A model generated the notes under the pieces. It was given only the letters and a program-made list of their open reading frames with translations. It did not search any database and was not told where the DNA came from. 6,928 nucleotides of DNA from Alkalimonas sp. (lineage in GTDB: Bacteria; Pseudomonadota; Gammaproteobacteria; Enterobacterales; Alteromonadaceae): positions 1-6,928 of the forward strand of contig SKGJ01000434.1 in NCBI GenBank assembly GCA_007117525.1. The letters are read 5' to 3'. The position numbers and the translations under genes were made by a program. Shown in pieces: positions 1-6,928 of the stretch (within the stretch, counting starts at the first letter, position 1; each line of letters begins with the position of its first letter).

Positions 1-1680
<1,680 letters not shown>

Positions 1681-1682
1681 TC

Positions 1683-1703
1683 AAAAAGGGGCTCTCAGCC
1701 ACC
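1683..1703 (-). terminator. Terminator-like hairpin in the leuS 5' leader (possible attenuator)
   Basis: Read on the minus strand, GG, a bulged T and GGCT (1703-1690), with a GAG loop, pair with AGCCCC (1693-1688). Five T residues follow directly (1687-1683). This makes a short GC-rich stem plus U-run, shaped like an intrinsic terminator, between the putative leuS promoter and its Shine-Dalgarno. The stem is only about 6 pairs with one bulge, so it would be a weak terminator. No leader peptide rich in leucine codons and no T-box elements were seen. Confidence 0.3.
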
Positions 1704-1762
1704 GGTTCGGCAGGGTGTGTGAGGGCGCGGAAAAATTCGCTATAGGATACCGCAGCCACCGG
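1696..1762. repeat. 10-base direct repeat CAGCCACCGG in the leuS promoter/leader
   Basis: CAGCCACCGG occurs at 1696-1705 and again at 1753-1762, with 57 bases between the starts. The right copy lies in the spacer of the putative leuS promoter and begins a small palindrome, CAGCC-ACC-GGCTG (1753-1765). The left copy lies in the leuS leader and contributes to the terminator-like hairpin. A perfect 10-mer twice in about 160 bases is unlikely by chance, but the function is unknown. It could be a binding site or a remnant of local duplication. Confidence 0.5.
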
Positions 1763-1772
1763 CTGACAACAA
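1739..1772 (-). promoter_or_regulatory. Candidate sigma-70 promoter for leuS
   Basis: On the minus strand TTGTTG (1772-1767) is followed after 17 bases by TATCCT (1749-1744). An alternative reading is TTGTCA (1769-1764) with TATAGC (1744-1739) and a long 19-base spacer. Either would start transcription about 75-80 bases before the leuS ATG. Both boxes match consensus only moderately. No better leuS promoter was seen in the 165-base divergent region, and the -35 element overlaps the left arm of the inverted repeat described separately. Confidence 0.4.
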
Positions 1773-1816
1773 CTTGAAAACAGCTTTGCTATACTGGTGA
1801 TTACAGCCGTTGTCAG
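1763..1816. promoter_or_regulatory. 8-base inverted repeat flanking the ybeL-type promoter (possible operator)
   Basis: CTGACAAC at 1763-1770 and GTTGTCAG at 1809-1816 are perfect reverse complements separated by 38 bases. The extended -10 element of the rightward gene lies between them. The left arm coincides with the -35 zone of both divergent promoters, and the right arm runs into the AGGAGG ribosome binding site. This placement would suit a regulator acting on both directions, but no known binding motif is recognised and chance cannot be excluded. Confidence 0.35.
1787..1795 (+). promoter_or_regulatory. Extended -10 promoter for the YbeL-type gene
   Basis: TG at 1787-1788, one base, then TATACT at 1790-1795 gives an extended -10 element with five of six consensus bases. 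No good -35 is found at normal spacing (1767-1772 is CAACAA), which is common for extended -10 promoters. Transcription would start near 1802, leaving a leader of about 22 bases before the ATG at 1825. Confidence 0.55.
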
Positions 1817-1820
1817 GAGG
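1815..1820 (+). promoter_or_regulatory. Strong Shine-Dalgarno that fixes the YbeL-type start
   Basis: AGGAGG lies four bases before the ATG at 1825. An in-frame TTG at 1810 would extend the protein by five residues, but it lies upstream of and overlaps this site's surroundings with no ribosome binding site of its own. The ATG is therefore preferred. Confidence 0.75.
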
Positions 1821-1824
1821 AAGT

Positions 1825-2295
1825 ATGGATCTGAAAAAGAAGTACCAGACGTGGTTAACGCAATTAACCGAGATGCTTAGCAGTGCCGAGAAAGAGTCAG
1901 TAGAGCAATTGATGGCGTTGAACGAGGATATCCGAGCCTATTTTCAGGCCGGGAAAGATTTAACGGCGCATGAAACCCGGCTGTTTGTCGAAACCCTAAA
2001 ACGGCAGTGGCAGGAGGCCGACCCCGATGTGGGCGAAGAGCAGCCATCGCTCTGGCCCGAAGCCTTGTGGTACGAGTTGGCCCAGATCACCGATCGCAGT
2101 CAGGTCGAGTGGCAGGAGATTCTGGAAGACTTTCGCCACAAAGGCGTCTACTTTCAGGGCGAGCGCGTTGGCATGGGCTGTTATCGCTGTGAAGAGTGCG
2201 GTGAACGGGCCAATTACTACCACCCGGCTGAATTGTTGGCCTGCAGTCAGTGCGGTGGGGTGCGCTTTAACCGCGAAGGGGTGCCGCTCGATTAA
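1825..2295 (+). CDS. ybeL: YbeL-like zinc-ribbon protein (DUF1451 family)
   Basis: This is a 156-residue protein of the YbeL/DUF1451 family, whose molecular role is not established. The N-terminal half (about 1-75) is charged and helical, probably coiled-coil. It is followed by the family block LWYELAQITDRSQVEW (81-96) and GVYFQGERVGMG (107-118), closely resembling the matching stretch of E. coli YbeL. The C-terminal zinc ribbon has C122-x2-C125 and C140-x2-C143, with GG after the second pair. An extra cysteine, C119, also forms a C-x2-C spacing with C122, and I do not recall it in E. coli YbeL. The length matches the family, and there is no signal peptide or membrane segment, so it should be cytoplasmic. 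It is divergent from leuS, a conserved arrangement. The next gene lies 104 bases downstream and has its own -10 box, so this is probably a single-gene transcript. Confidence 0.9.
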   Translation: MDLKKKYQTWLTQLTEMLSSAEKESVEQLMALNEDIRAYFQAGKDLTAHETRLFVETLKRQWQEADPDVGEEQPSLWPEALWYELAQITDRSQVEWQEILEDFRHKGVYFQGERVGMGCYRCEECGERANYYHPAELLACSQCGGVRFNREGVPLD

Positions 2296-2313
2296 AGTAC
2301 CGACCCCAGGCTT

Positions 2314-2336
2314 GCGGCCAGAAATTCACTGGTCGC
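2314..2336 (+). terminator. Hairpin after the YbeL-type gene (terminator-like, no adjacent U-run)
   Basis: GCGGCCAG (2314-2321) and CTGGTCGC (2329-2336) form an 8-pair stem with one G-U pair and a 7-base AAATTCA loop. It starts 19 bases after the stop codon at 2293-2295. No T-run follows directly; the nearest T6 is at 2363-2368. It may stabilise the transcript end, pause polymerase or assist Rho-dependent termination. It also lies in the -35 zone of the next promoter. Confidence 0.4.
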
Positions 2337-2353
2337 CGAAAGGTGGCTGTGCG

Positions 2354-2359
2354 TATAAT
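2354..2359 (+). promoter_or_regulatory. Perfect TATAAT -10 box for the protease-DUF389 pair
   Basis: TATAAT matches consensus exactly, 41 bases before the protease ATG at 2400. The -35 zone (2329-2336) has no convincing TTGACA-like hexamer at 16-19 base spacing, so an activator may be needed. The expected start near 2365-2367 falls within a T6 run at 2363-2368. No sigma-32-type CTTGAA/CCCCAT pair was found. The ribosome binding site is AAGGA at 2390-2394. Confidence 0.5.
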
Positions 2360-2399
2360 AGCTTTTTTCGCATGAACCTCATGGATTGCAAGGACTTTC

Positions 2400-4793
2400 A
2401 TGGCCCATTCCTTAGATTCTCTGGCGCTTGCGCCGCATCAGCTGGTTCCTCAGCTTCGCAATGACTGGTTAAAACACAGCATCACTGAAACCGATCTCAC
2501 CCCGGCTTTTATTGGTCAGGATCGCGCTAAAGCCGCGCTGCAATTTGCCATTGGCATGGACATGCCCGGTTACAACCTGTACGTGATGGGCGAGCCGGCG
2601 TTGGGCCGTTTTACCCTGGTGCAGGATATTTTGCAGCATGCCGCTGCCGAGAAAGCCACACCGGACGAGTGGTGCTACCTGAAAAACTTTGACGACGAAC
2701 GGTTGCCGCTGACCCTGCGGTTGTTGCCGGGTGAGGGCAGAGCTCTGGTCAAGCGGGTGGAAGAGTTGATGGATGAAGTGCTGGATACCTTTCCGGCAGC
2801 CTTTGACAACCCCGGCTATCAGCGGCAGAAAAAAGCCATTCAGCGCACCTTTGATCAGCGCTACGAAGCGGCACTTGAAGCGGTAGAGCAAAAAGCGCTG
2901 GAGAAAAAAGTGGTGCTGTACGAAGAAAACGGCACCGTCAGCTTCGCCCCGCTGATTGATGGCAAGCCGCTGGACGACAGCGAGTTTAACAAGCTCAGCG
3001 ACGAGCAGCGCCAGTACTTTTACGATCTGGTTGGTGAGCTGGAAACCATCTTAAACGAGCAATTGATTGAACTGCCGCAGTGGAAGCGGGATGTCTCCGA
3101 GCAGCTGCGCGAACTGCGCAAAGCCACCATCGAGCAGGTGCTAAAACCGCTGTTTAAAGCGCTGGAGCATCACTACGTGGCCGAGCTTGGGGTGTTGCGC
3201 TATTTGCGCGATATGCGGCCCCATTTAACCAAGCTGGTGCTGGAAGTCTTGCCGGAAGAAACCGAGCCGGAAAAAAACGAAGAGCTGGATATACGCACCC
3301 TCTTTATCGAGGAGTTTGTGCCCAATGTGTTGGTGCATCATGCTGCGATGGATGGTGCTCCGGTGGTGTTTGAGCCGATGCCGACCTATGGCAACCTCTT
3401 TGGCCGGGTGGAGTACGCCACCAGCGGTGGCTCCTTGTACACCAACCACCGGATGATCCGACCCGGCGCCTTGCACCGGGCCAATGGTGGCTATTTGATC
3501 CTCGACGCCGACAAGTTGTTGCCGCAACCGCAGGTGTGGGAAGCGCTGAAGCAAGCGTTAAAAAGTGGTGAGCTGTTAATCGATACCTTAAGCGAGCACG
3601 CGGTCACCAATTCCACCATCATTACCCCCAAAGCCATACCGCTGCAGGTCAAAGTGATTCTGATGGGATCGCGCGATCTGTATTACCTGATCCAGGAAGT
3701 GGATGAAGAGTTTAATGAGCTGTTCCGGGTGCTGGCCGATTTCGAGCATTACCTGCCCTACCAGCAACACACCCTGAATTACATGATGCGGCAAATCCGG
3801 CTGCAAATGCAGGAGCTGGGGTTGCAGCAGTTGTCCGAATGTGGTTTTGAACGCTTGCTGCAATTTAGCTTTCGCCAGGCCGAGCATCAGCACAAATTAT
3901 CGGCCCGTTTTGCCGATGTGCTGGAGCTGGTGCGTGAGGCCTGCTACTACGCCACTCAGGCGGGCAGCGACACTCTGACAGCCGATCATGTTCGAGCGGC
4001 ACTGGCGGGCAAGCAATACCGCACCGGCCGTATCAGTGAAGCGTTTTTGGAAGATATTGAGCAGGGACAGATCCTGATTGACAGCAGTGGCCTGGCGGTT
4101 GGCAAGGTCAATGGCCTGACGGTGCTGGAAATTGGCGATACCACCTTCGGCACCCCTGCCCGCATCAGTGCCACTGTTTTTGCCGGTGCCTCTGGCGTGG
4201 TGGATATTGAGCGGGAGGTCGAGCTGGGCAAAGCCATTCACTCGAAAGGCGTGCTGATTTTAAATGGCTTTTTAGGCGCGCGTTACGCCCGCGATTTTCC
4301 GCTGACGCTCTCGGCCAATATTGCGATGGAGCAATCTTACGGTCACATCGATGGCGACAGTGCCTCCCTGGCCGAGATTTGCGCTCTGATTTCTGCCATT
4401 ACCCAGATCCCGATTAAACAGAGTCTGGCCGTCACCGGCTCCATCAACCAGCATGGTGAAGTGCAGGCCATTGGTGGCGTCAATGAAAAAATCGAAGGCT
4501 TTTTCCGTTTGTGTCAGTTGCGCGGTCTGACAGGCGAGCAGGGCGTGGTGATCCCGGCCAGCAATCAGCTGAACCTGGTGCTGAACGAAGCCGTGCGCCA
4601 GGCGGTAAGCGATGGGCTCTTTCATATTTATGTGGTGAAAAATGTGGACGAAGCCTTGTACCTGCTGACCGGCGTTGAACCGGGTGAGCAGGGCCGGCGC
4701 GGTGCTTATCCAAAGAAAACCCTCAATGCCATGGTGTTGAAGCGCTTGACCGAAATTGCCGATATCGTCAACGGAGGCGCTGATGACGAGTGA
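2400..4793 (+). CDS. Lon-family (S16) ATP-dependent protease, AAA_32/LonB type, AsrA-like
   Basis: This 797-residue protein is a Lon-type serine protease with its own AAA+ module. It lacks the N-terminal substrate-binding domain of classical Lon. The family includes Pseudomonas AsrA (PA0779), linked to aminoglycoside-induced stress, and shorter YcbZ-type proteins. An N-terminal P-loop-like GEPALGRFT (64-72) has Arg in place of the usual Lys. A long charged helical insert (about 110-260) precedes the Walker-B-like GGYLILDAD (363-371). The segment VILMGSRDLYY followed by ELFRV near 440-444 fits the sensor and arginine-finger region. The C-terminal proteolytic domain (about 565-780) has the Ser-Lys dyad: S654 in DGDSAS, and K697 in GGVNEKIEGFF. 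Their 43-residue spacing equals that of S679 and K722 in E. coli Lon. The ATG has an AAGGA site. No membrane segment is seen, so it is probably cytoplasmic. The gene overlaps the next by 11 bases. Confidence 0.92.
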   Translation: MAHSLDSLALAPHQLVPQLRNDWLKHSITETDLTPAFIGQDRAKAALQFAIGMDMPGYNLYVMGEPALGRFTLVQDILQHAAAEKATPDEWCYLKNFDDERLPLTLRLLPGEGRALVKRVEELMDEVLDTFPAAFDNPGYQRQKKAIQRTFDQRYEAALEAVEQKALEKKVVLYEENGTVSFAPLIDGKPLDDSEFNKLSDEQRQYFYDLVGELETILNEQLIELPQWKRDVSEQLRELRKATIEQVLKPLFKALEHHYVAELGVLRYLRDMRPHLTKLVLEVLPEETEPEKNEELDIRTLFIEEFVPNVLVHHAAMDGAPVVFEPMPTYGNLFGRVEYATSGGSLYTNHRMIRPGALHRANGGYLILDADKLLPQPQVWEALKQALKSGELLIDTLSEHAVTNSTIITPKAIPLQVKVILMGSRDLYYLIQEVDEEFNELFRVLADFEHYLPYQQHTLNYMMRQIRLQMQELGLQQLSECGFERLLQFSFRQAEHQHKLSARFADVLELVREACYYATQAGSDTLTADHVRAALAGKQYRTGRISEAFLEDIEQGQILIDSSGLAVGKVNGLTVLEIGDTTFGTPARISATVFAGASGVVDIEREVELGKAIHSKGVLILNGFLGARYARDFPLTLSANIAMEQSYGHIDGDSASLAEICALISAITQIPIKQSLAVTGSINQHGEVQAIGGVNEKIEGFFRLCQLRGLTGEQGVVIPASNQLNLVLNEAVRQAVSDGLFHIYVVKNVDEALYLLTGVEPGEQGRRGAYPKKTLNAMVLKRLTEIADIVNGGADDE
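4773..4777 (+). promoter_or_regulatory. Shine-Dalgarno inside the protease gene that fixes the DUF389 gene start
   Basis: GGAGG lies five bases before the ATG at 4783, within the last codons of the protease gene. An in-frame TTG at 4756 would add nine residues but has no comparable site. The start inside the preceding gene implies translational coupling. Confidence 0.75.
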
Positions 4794-6696
4794 GCAAGCG
4801 CCGGCACCGGCCAGTCCGGTGCCTTGGGTGCTGCTGTGCCAGCCGATGGACCAGCAGCAGGTGCAGCAACAGATTGTGCCACTCTTGACAGAGCAGGGCA
4901 TTGAGCCAGAGCTGTGTCTTTGGAGCAGCAAGCAAAGCCATCTGTTTCAGCCGGAGCAGCGGTTGCTGTGTTATCTGCCCGATGAAGCCTTGCGCGAGCT
5001 GGTGCAGCAGGCGCGGCAGAATCAATGGCCGCTGGCTTTGTTGCCGCACCCGGAGATGAAACATGCCCGCTATGGTTTTGGCATCAGCGGCGATATGGCG
5101 CAGGCCATTGAGGATGCTCTGTATCGCGATCCTGAAGCGCTGGATTTGATGCTGTGCAATGAAACGCCGGTGTTTAACTCGGTGGTGGTGGGCGATACCT
5201 TTTCGCTGATCCCAGGCGAAGCGCTGGCCGAGCGGTTGGCGCTGCGGGTAAAACGTTTTTTTCGGCTGCTGGCAAAAGTTGGTCAGGTGACCTTCAGTAC
5301 GGTCAAGCTTTGCACCCACAAAGGCAAAGAGCTGGATACGGCGGCCCTGGGCATTGTTGCGGTGGAGCATGGCCGAAGCTCGGTGCTGTCACGGCGGCTG
5401 GTGGATGACTCCAGTGCCAACGATGGCATGTTGCATGCGCTGGTCTTGGTGCCGCGCAGTGTGTTTGAGATGCTGCGCTTTTTGTTTGCGGCCTTGTTTT
5501 TACGGGATTACTGGAACAAGGGCACTCCATCCTTTGTGGGCCATATCAAGACCAGCAGTTTGCGCATTCAAAGCCCGAAACTGATCCGTTATACCCACGA
5601 TGGCTTGCTGGAGAAAACCAAAGAGCTGGTGCTGCGGGTGGAGCCCCGCTGCCTGAAGATGGTGCCCGGTCGTCATCTGGCAGTAGAAGATCAGCCAGCC
5701 GAACAAAAAGAGGTCTTTAAAACCCAGCCGCTGCCAGCCGGCAAAGCCAAGACCGAGCTGGTGACCTATCCGCTGCCCTGGATCCATCATGCGGCCACCG
5801 AAGAGTTTAAAGAGCTGTTTTTAGCGCTGCGGGAGAGTGCCAAAGCCACGCCTGCCTACTTAACCCTGATGGTGCTGGCGACCTTGCTGGCCACCTTTGG
5901 CCTTTTTGCCAATTCAACCCCGGTGATTATTGGCGCCATGATCCTGGCCCCGCTGATGGGCCCCATTATCTCAATGGCGCTTGGCACACTGCGTCAGGAT
6001 GAAGGCCTGATGCTGACCAGCGGTCGCAGCATTACGGTAGGGACCGGCCTTGCCATTGGCTGCGCTGTGCTGGCCACCTGGTTGATTCCGCTCAATACCA
6101 TCAATAGTGAAATTGCTGCCCGCATCAGTCCAACCTTGCTCGATTTGGGGGTGGCGGTGGTGTCCGGCATTGCCGGTGCTTACGCCCATGCCCGGGCCGA
6201 AGTGGCGAAAAGTCTGGCCGGGGTGGCGATAGCGGTGGCACTGGTACCGCCGTTGGCCGTTGCCGGTATTGGGCTGGGTTGGGGTGATTTCAGCGTATTC
6301 TGGGGCGCTTTTTTGCTGTATCTGACCAACCTGGTTGGCATTATTCTGGCGGCCGTTTTAACCTTTTTACTGCTGGGCTACAGCCCATTTCACCGGGCGC
6401 GGCGTGGCCTGGCCCTGACTTTTTTGCTGGTGGTGTTGCTAAGCATTCCACTGGCGCTTAGTTTTTCGCACATGGTGCAGGAAGGGCGTATCAAGCAGCA
6501 ATTGGAAGGCCTGGTGCTGGACGACGTTCAGCTGCGCCAGGTGCAGGTGCGCCCTGGTAAACCGGTCAATATATCGGTGACCCTGGTGTCGCGCAGTACC
6601 ATTGATGAGCAGCAGATGGATGCTATCAAGCGCTTGATAGAGCAAAAGCTGGCGCAGGATGTGGAGCTGGAAATCGGCACCCGGGTGATTCGTTAG
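4783..6696 (+). CDS. Membrane protein: degenerate diacylglycerol-kinase-like domain fused to DUF389
   Basis: This protein has 637 residues and no established function. Residues 327-561 form a DUF389 (TIGR00341-type) membrane domain with about seven helices (near 359-376, 379-400, 418-437, 452-467, 478-498, 505-531 and 543-561). Its hallmark is NSTPVIIGAMILAPLMGPI (377-395), followed by VALVPPLAVAGIGLG (485-499). A soluble tail (562-637) resembles the small alpha/beta domain found in DUF389 proteins. Residues 13-298 look like a lipid-kinase (YegS/DgkB) fold. LLPHPEMKHARYGFGI (86-101) stands where the family has PLGTGNDFAR..GI, NETPVFNSVVVGD (126-138) resembles its N.a..G segment, NDGMLHALVLVP (213-224) resembles DGxLDvvlv, and THDG (271-274) resembles its DGE motif. 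GGDGT is absent, so kinase activity is doubtful. There is no signal peptide; this half is probably cytoplasmic. The gene starts 11 bases inside the protease gene. The DUF389 call is firm; the kinase-fold call is my inference. Confidence 0.88.
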   Translation: MTSEQAPAPASPVPWVLLCQPMDQQQVQQQIVPLLTEQGIEPELCLWSSKQSHLFQPEQRLLCYLPDEALRELVQQARQNQWPLALLPHPEMKHARYGFGISGDMAQAIEDALYRDPEALDLMLCNETPVFNSVVVGDTFSLIPGEALAERLALRVKRFFRLLAKVGQVTFSTVKLCTHKGKELDTAALGIVAVEHGRSSVLSRRLVDDSSANDGMLHALVLVPRSVFEMLRFLFAALFLRDYWNKGTPSFVGHIKTSSLRIQSPKLIRYTHDGLLEKTKELVLRVEPRCLKMVPGRHLAVEDQPAEQKEVFKTQPLPAGKAKTELVTYPLPWIHHAATEEFKELFLALRESAKATPAYLTLMVLATLLATFGLFANSTPVIIGAMILAPLMGPIISMALGTLRQDEGLMLTSGRSITVGTGLAIGCAVLATWLIPLNTINSEIAARISPTLLDLGVAVVSGIAGAYAHARAEVAKSLAGVAIAVALVPPLAVAGIGLGWGDFSVFWGAFLLYLTNLVGIILAAVLTFLLLGYSPFHRARRGLALTFLLVVLLSIPLALSFSHMVQEGRIKQQLEGLVLDDVQLRQVQVRPGKPVNISVTLVSRSTIDEQQMDAIKRLIEQKLAQDVELEIGTRVIR

Positions 6697-6928
6697 GGCA
6701 ATGGCTTACGACTCTGCCAGCCCGCAACGAGCAGCAACCCTATCGAGAACAACCAGAGCGGCCAGTCGCGGTAGCGGCTGTAGGGGGTGCTGCCGCTGCT
6801 GAGCTGCATGGTGTCGGTCAGCACGCCTGCTTCGAACTGCGGCAACTGCTGCTGGATGCTGCCATCGGCCGCTATGGTGGCGGTGATGCCGTTGTTGGTA
6901 GCACGCAACAAGGGGCGGCCAAACTCCA
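6693..6928 (-). CDS. lnt: Apolipoprotein N-acyltransferase, C-terminal end (5' part outside window)
   Basis: Lnt is an inner-membrane enzyme that transfers the third acyl chain from phospholipid to the N-terminal cysteine of lipoproteins. Only the last 77 residues are visible. They open with EFGRPLLRATNNGITA, the conserved end of the nitrilase-like domain, then show a variable loop with LPQFEAGVLTD and TPYSRYRDWP, and end in a membrane helix (WPLWLFSIGLLLVAGW) with a short basic tail. The frame stays open to base 6928 with two bases of a split codon, so the gene continues to the right. The catalytic Glu-Lys-Cys residues lie outside. Its TAA (6695-6693) overlaps the TAG of the convergent DUF389 gene. 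Lnt usually sits near ybeZ-ybeY-ybeX and not far from leuS in gammaproteobacteria, which fits this locus. Confidence 0.92.
   Translation of the reverse strand, partial: EFGRPLLRATNNGITATIAADGSIQQQLPQFEAGVLTDTMQLSSGSTPYSRYRDWPLWLFSIGLLLVAGWQSRKPLP

Noticed and set aside
2296..2399. Heat-shock (sigma-32) promoter for the protease.
   Set aside because: A CTTG at 2311 was checked, but no CCCCAT-like -10 lies at suitable distance. The only strong element is a sigma-70 TATAAT.
4272..4931. Open frame of 219 codons on the minus strand across the protease-DUF389 junction.
   Set aside because: It is antisense to the conserved Lon proteolytic domain, including the Ser-Lys region, and has no family resemblance or promoter/ribosome site.
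4768..5370. Open frame of 200 codons on the minus strand opposite the start of the DUF389 gene.
   Set aside because: It is rich in Gln, His and Arg, typical of reverse-strand shadows. There is no ribosome binding site, and the plus strand has clear coding character.

Overview
The window reads as chromosomal DNA from a gammaproteobacterium. GC content is moderately high by eye, every gene has a Shine-Dalgarno start, and the order (lnt end, a DUF1451/YbeL-type gene, then divergent leuS) recalls the leuS-lnt neighbourhood of Pseudomonas, Cellvibrio-like relatives and, more loosely, E. coli. Nothing points to a phage, transposon, CRISPR array, tRNA or rRNA. The species cannot be named from this.

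Layout. The left quarter, on the minus strand, holds the first 553 codons of leuS (leucyl-tRNA synthetase), which runs off the left edge. A 165-base divergent region follows. It contains a leuS promoter and leader with a terminator-like hairpin, an extended -10 promoter for the rightward gene, an 8-base inverted repeat flanking that promoter and a 10-base direct repeat. To the right is a 156-residue YbeL/DUF1451 zinc-ribbon protein. A 104-base gap carries a hairpin and a perfect TATAAT box. Two overlapping plus-strand genes then occupy about 4.3 kb. The first is a 797-residue Lon-family (S16) protease of the AAA_32/LonB type, related to Pseudomonas AsrA. The second is a 637-residue membrane protein with a C-terminal DUF389 membrane domain. 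The right edge, on the minus strand, holds the last 77 codons of lnt (apolipoprotein N-acyltransferase), whose stop codon overlaps the stop of the DUF389 gene.

leuS and lnt are housekeeping genes. The protease-DUF389 pair is the accessory and least understood part. The start of the second gene lies 11 bases inside the first, which suggests translational coupling and a joint function. The soluble N-terminal half of the DUF389 protein looks like a degenerate diacylglycerol/sphingosine-kinase (YegS/DgkB-like) fold that has lost the nucleotide-binding GGDGT signature. This suggests a membrane-anchored, possibly lipid-sensing pseudokinase that partners a stress protease. The fusion and the coupling are the best candidates for an undescribed system here. 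The functional link is inference.
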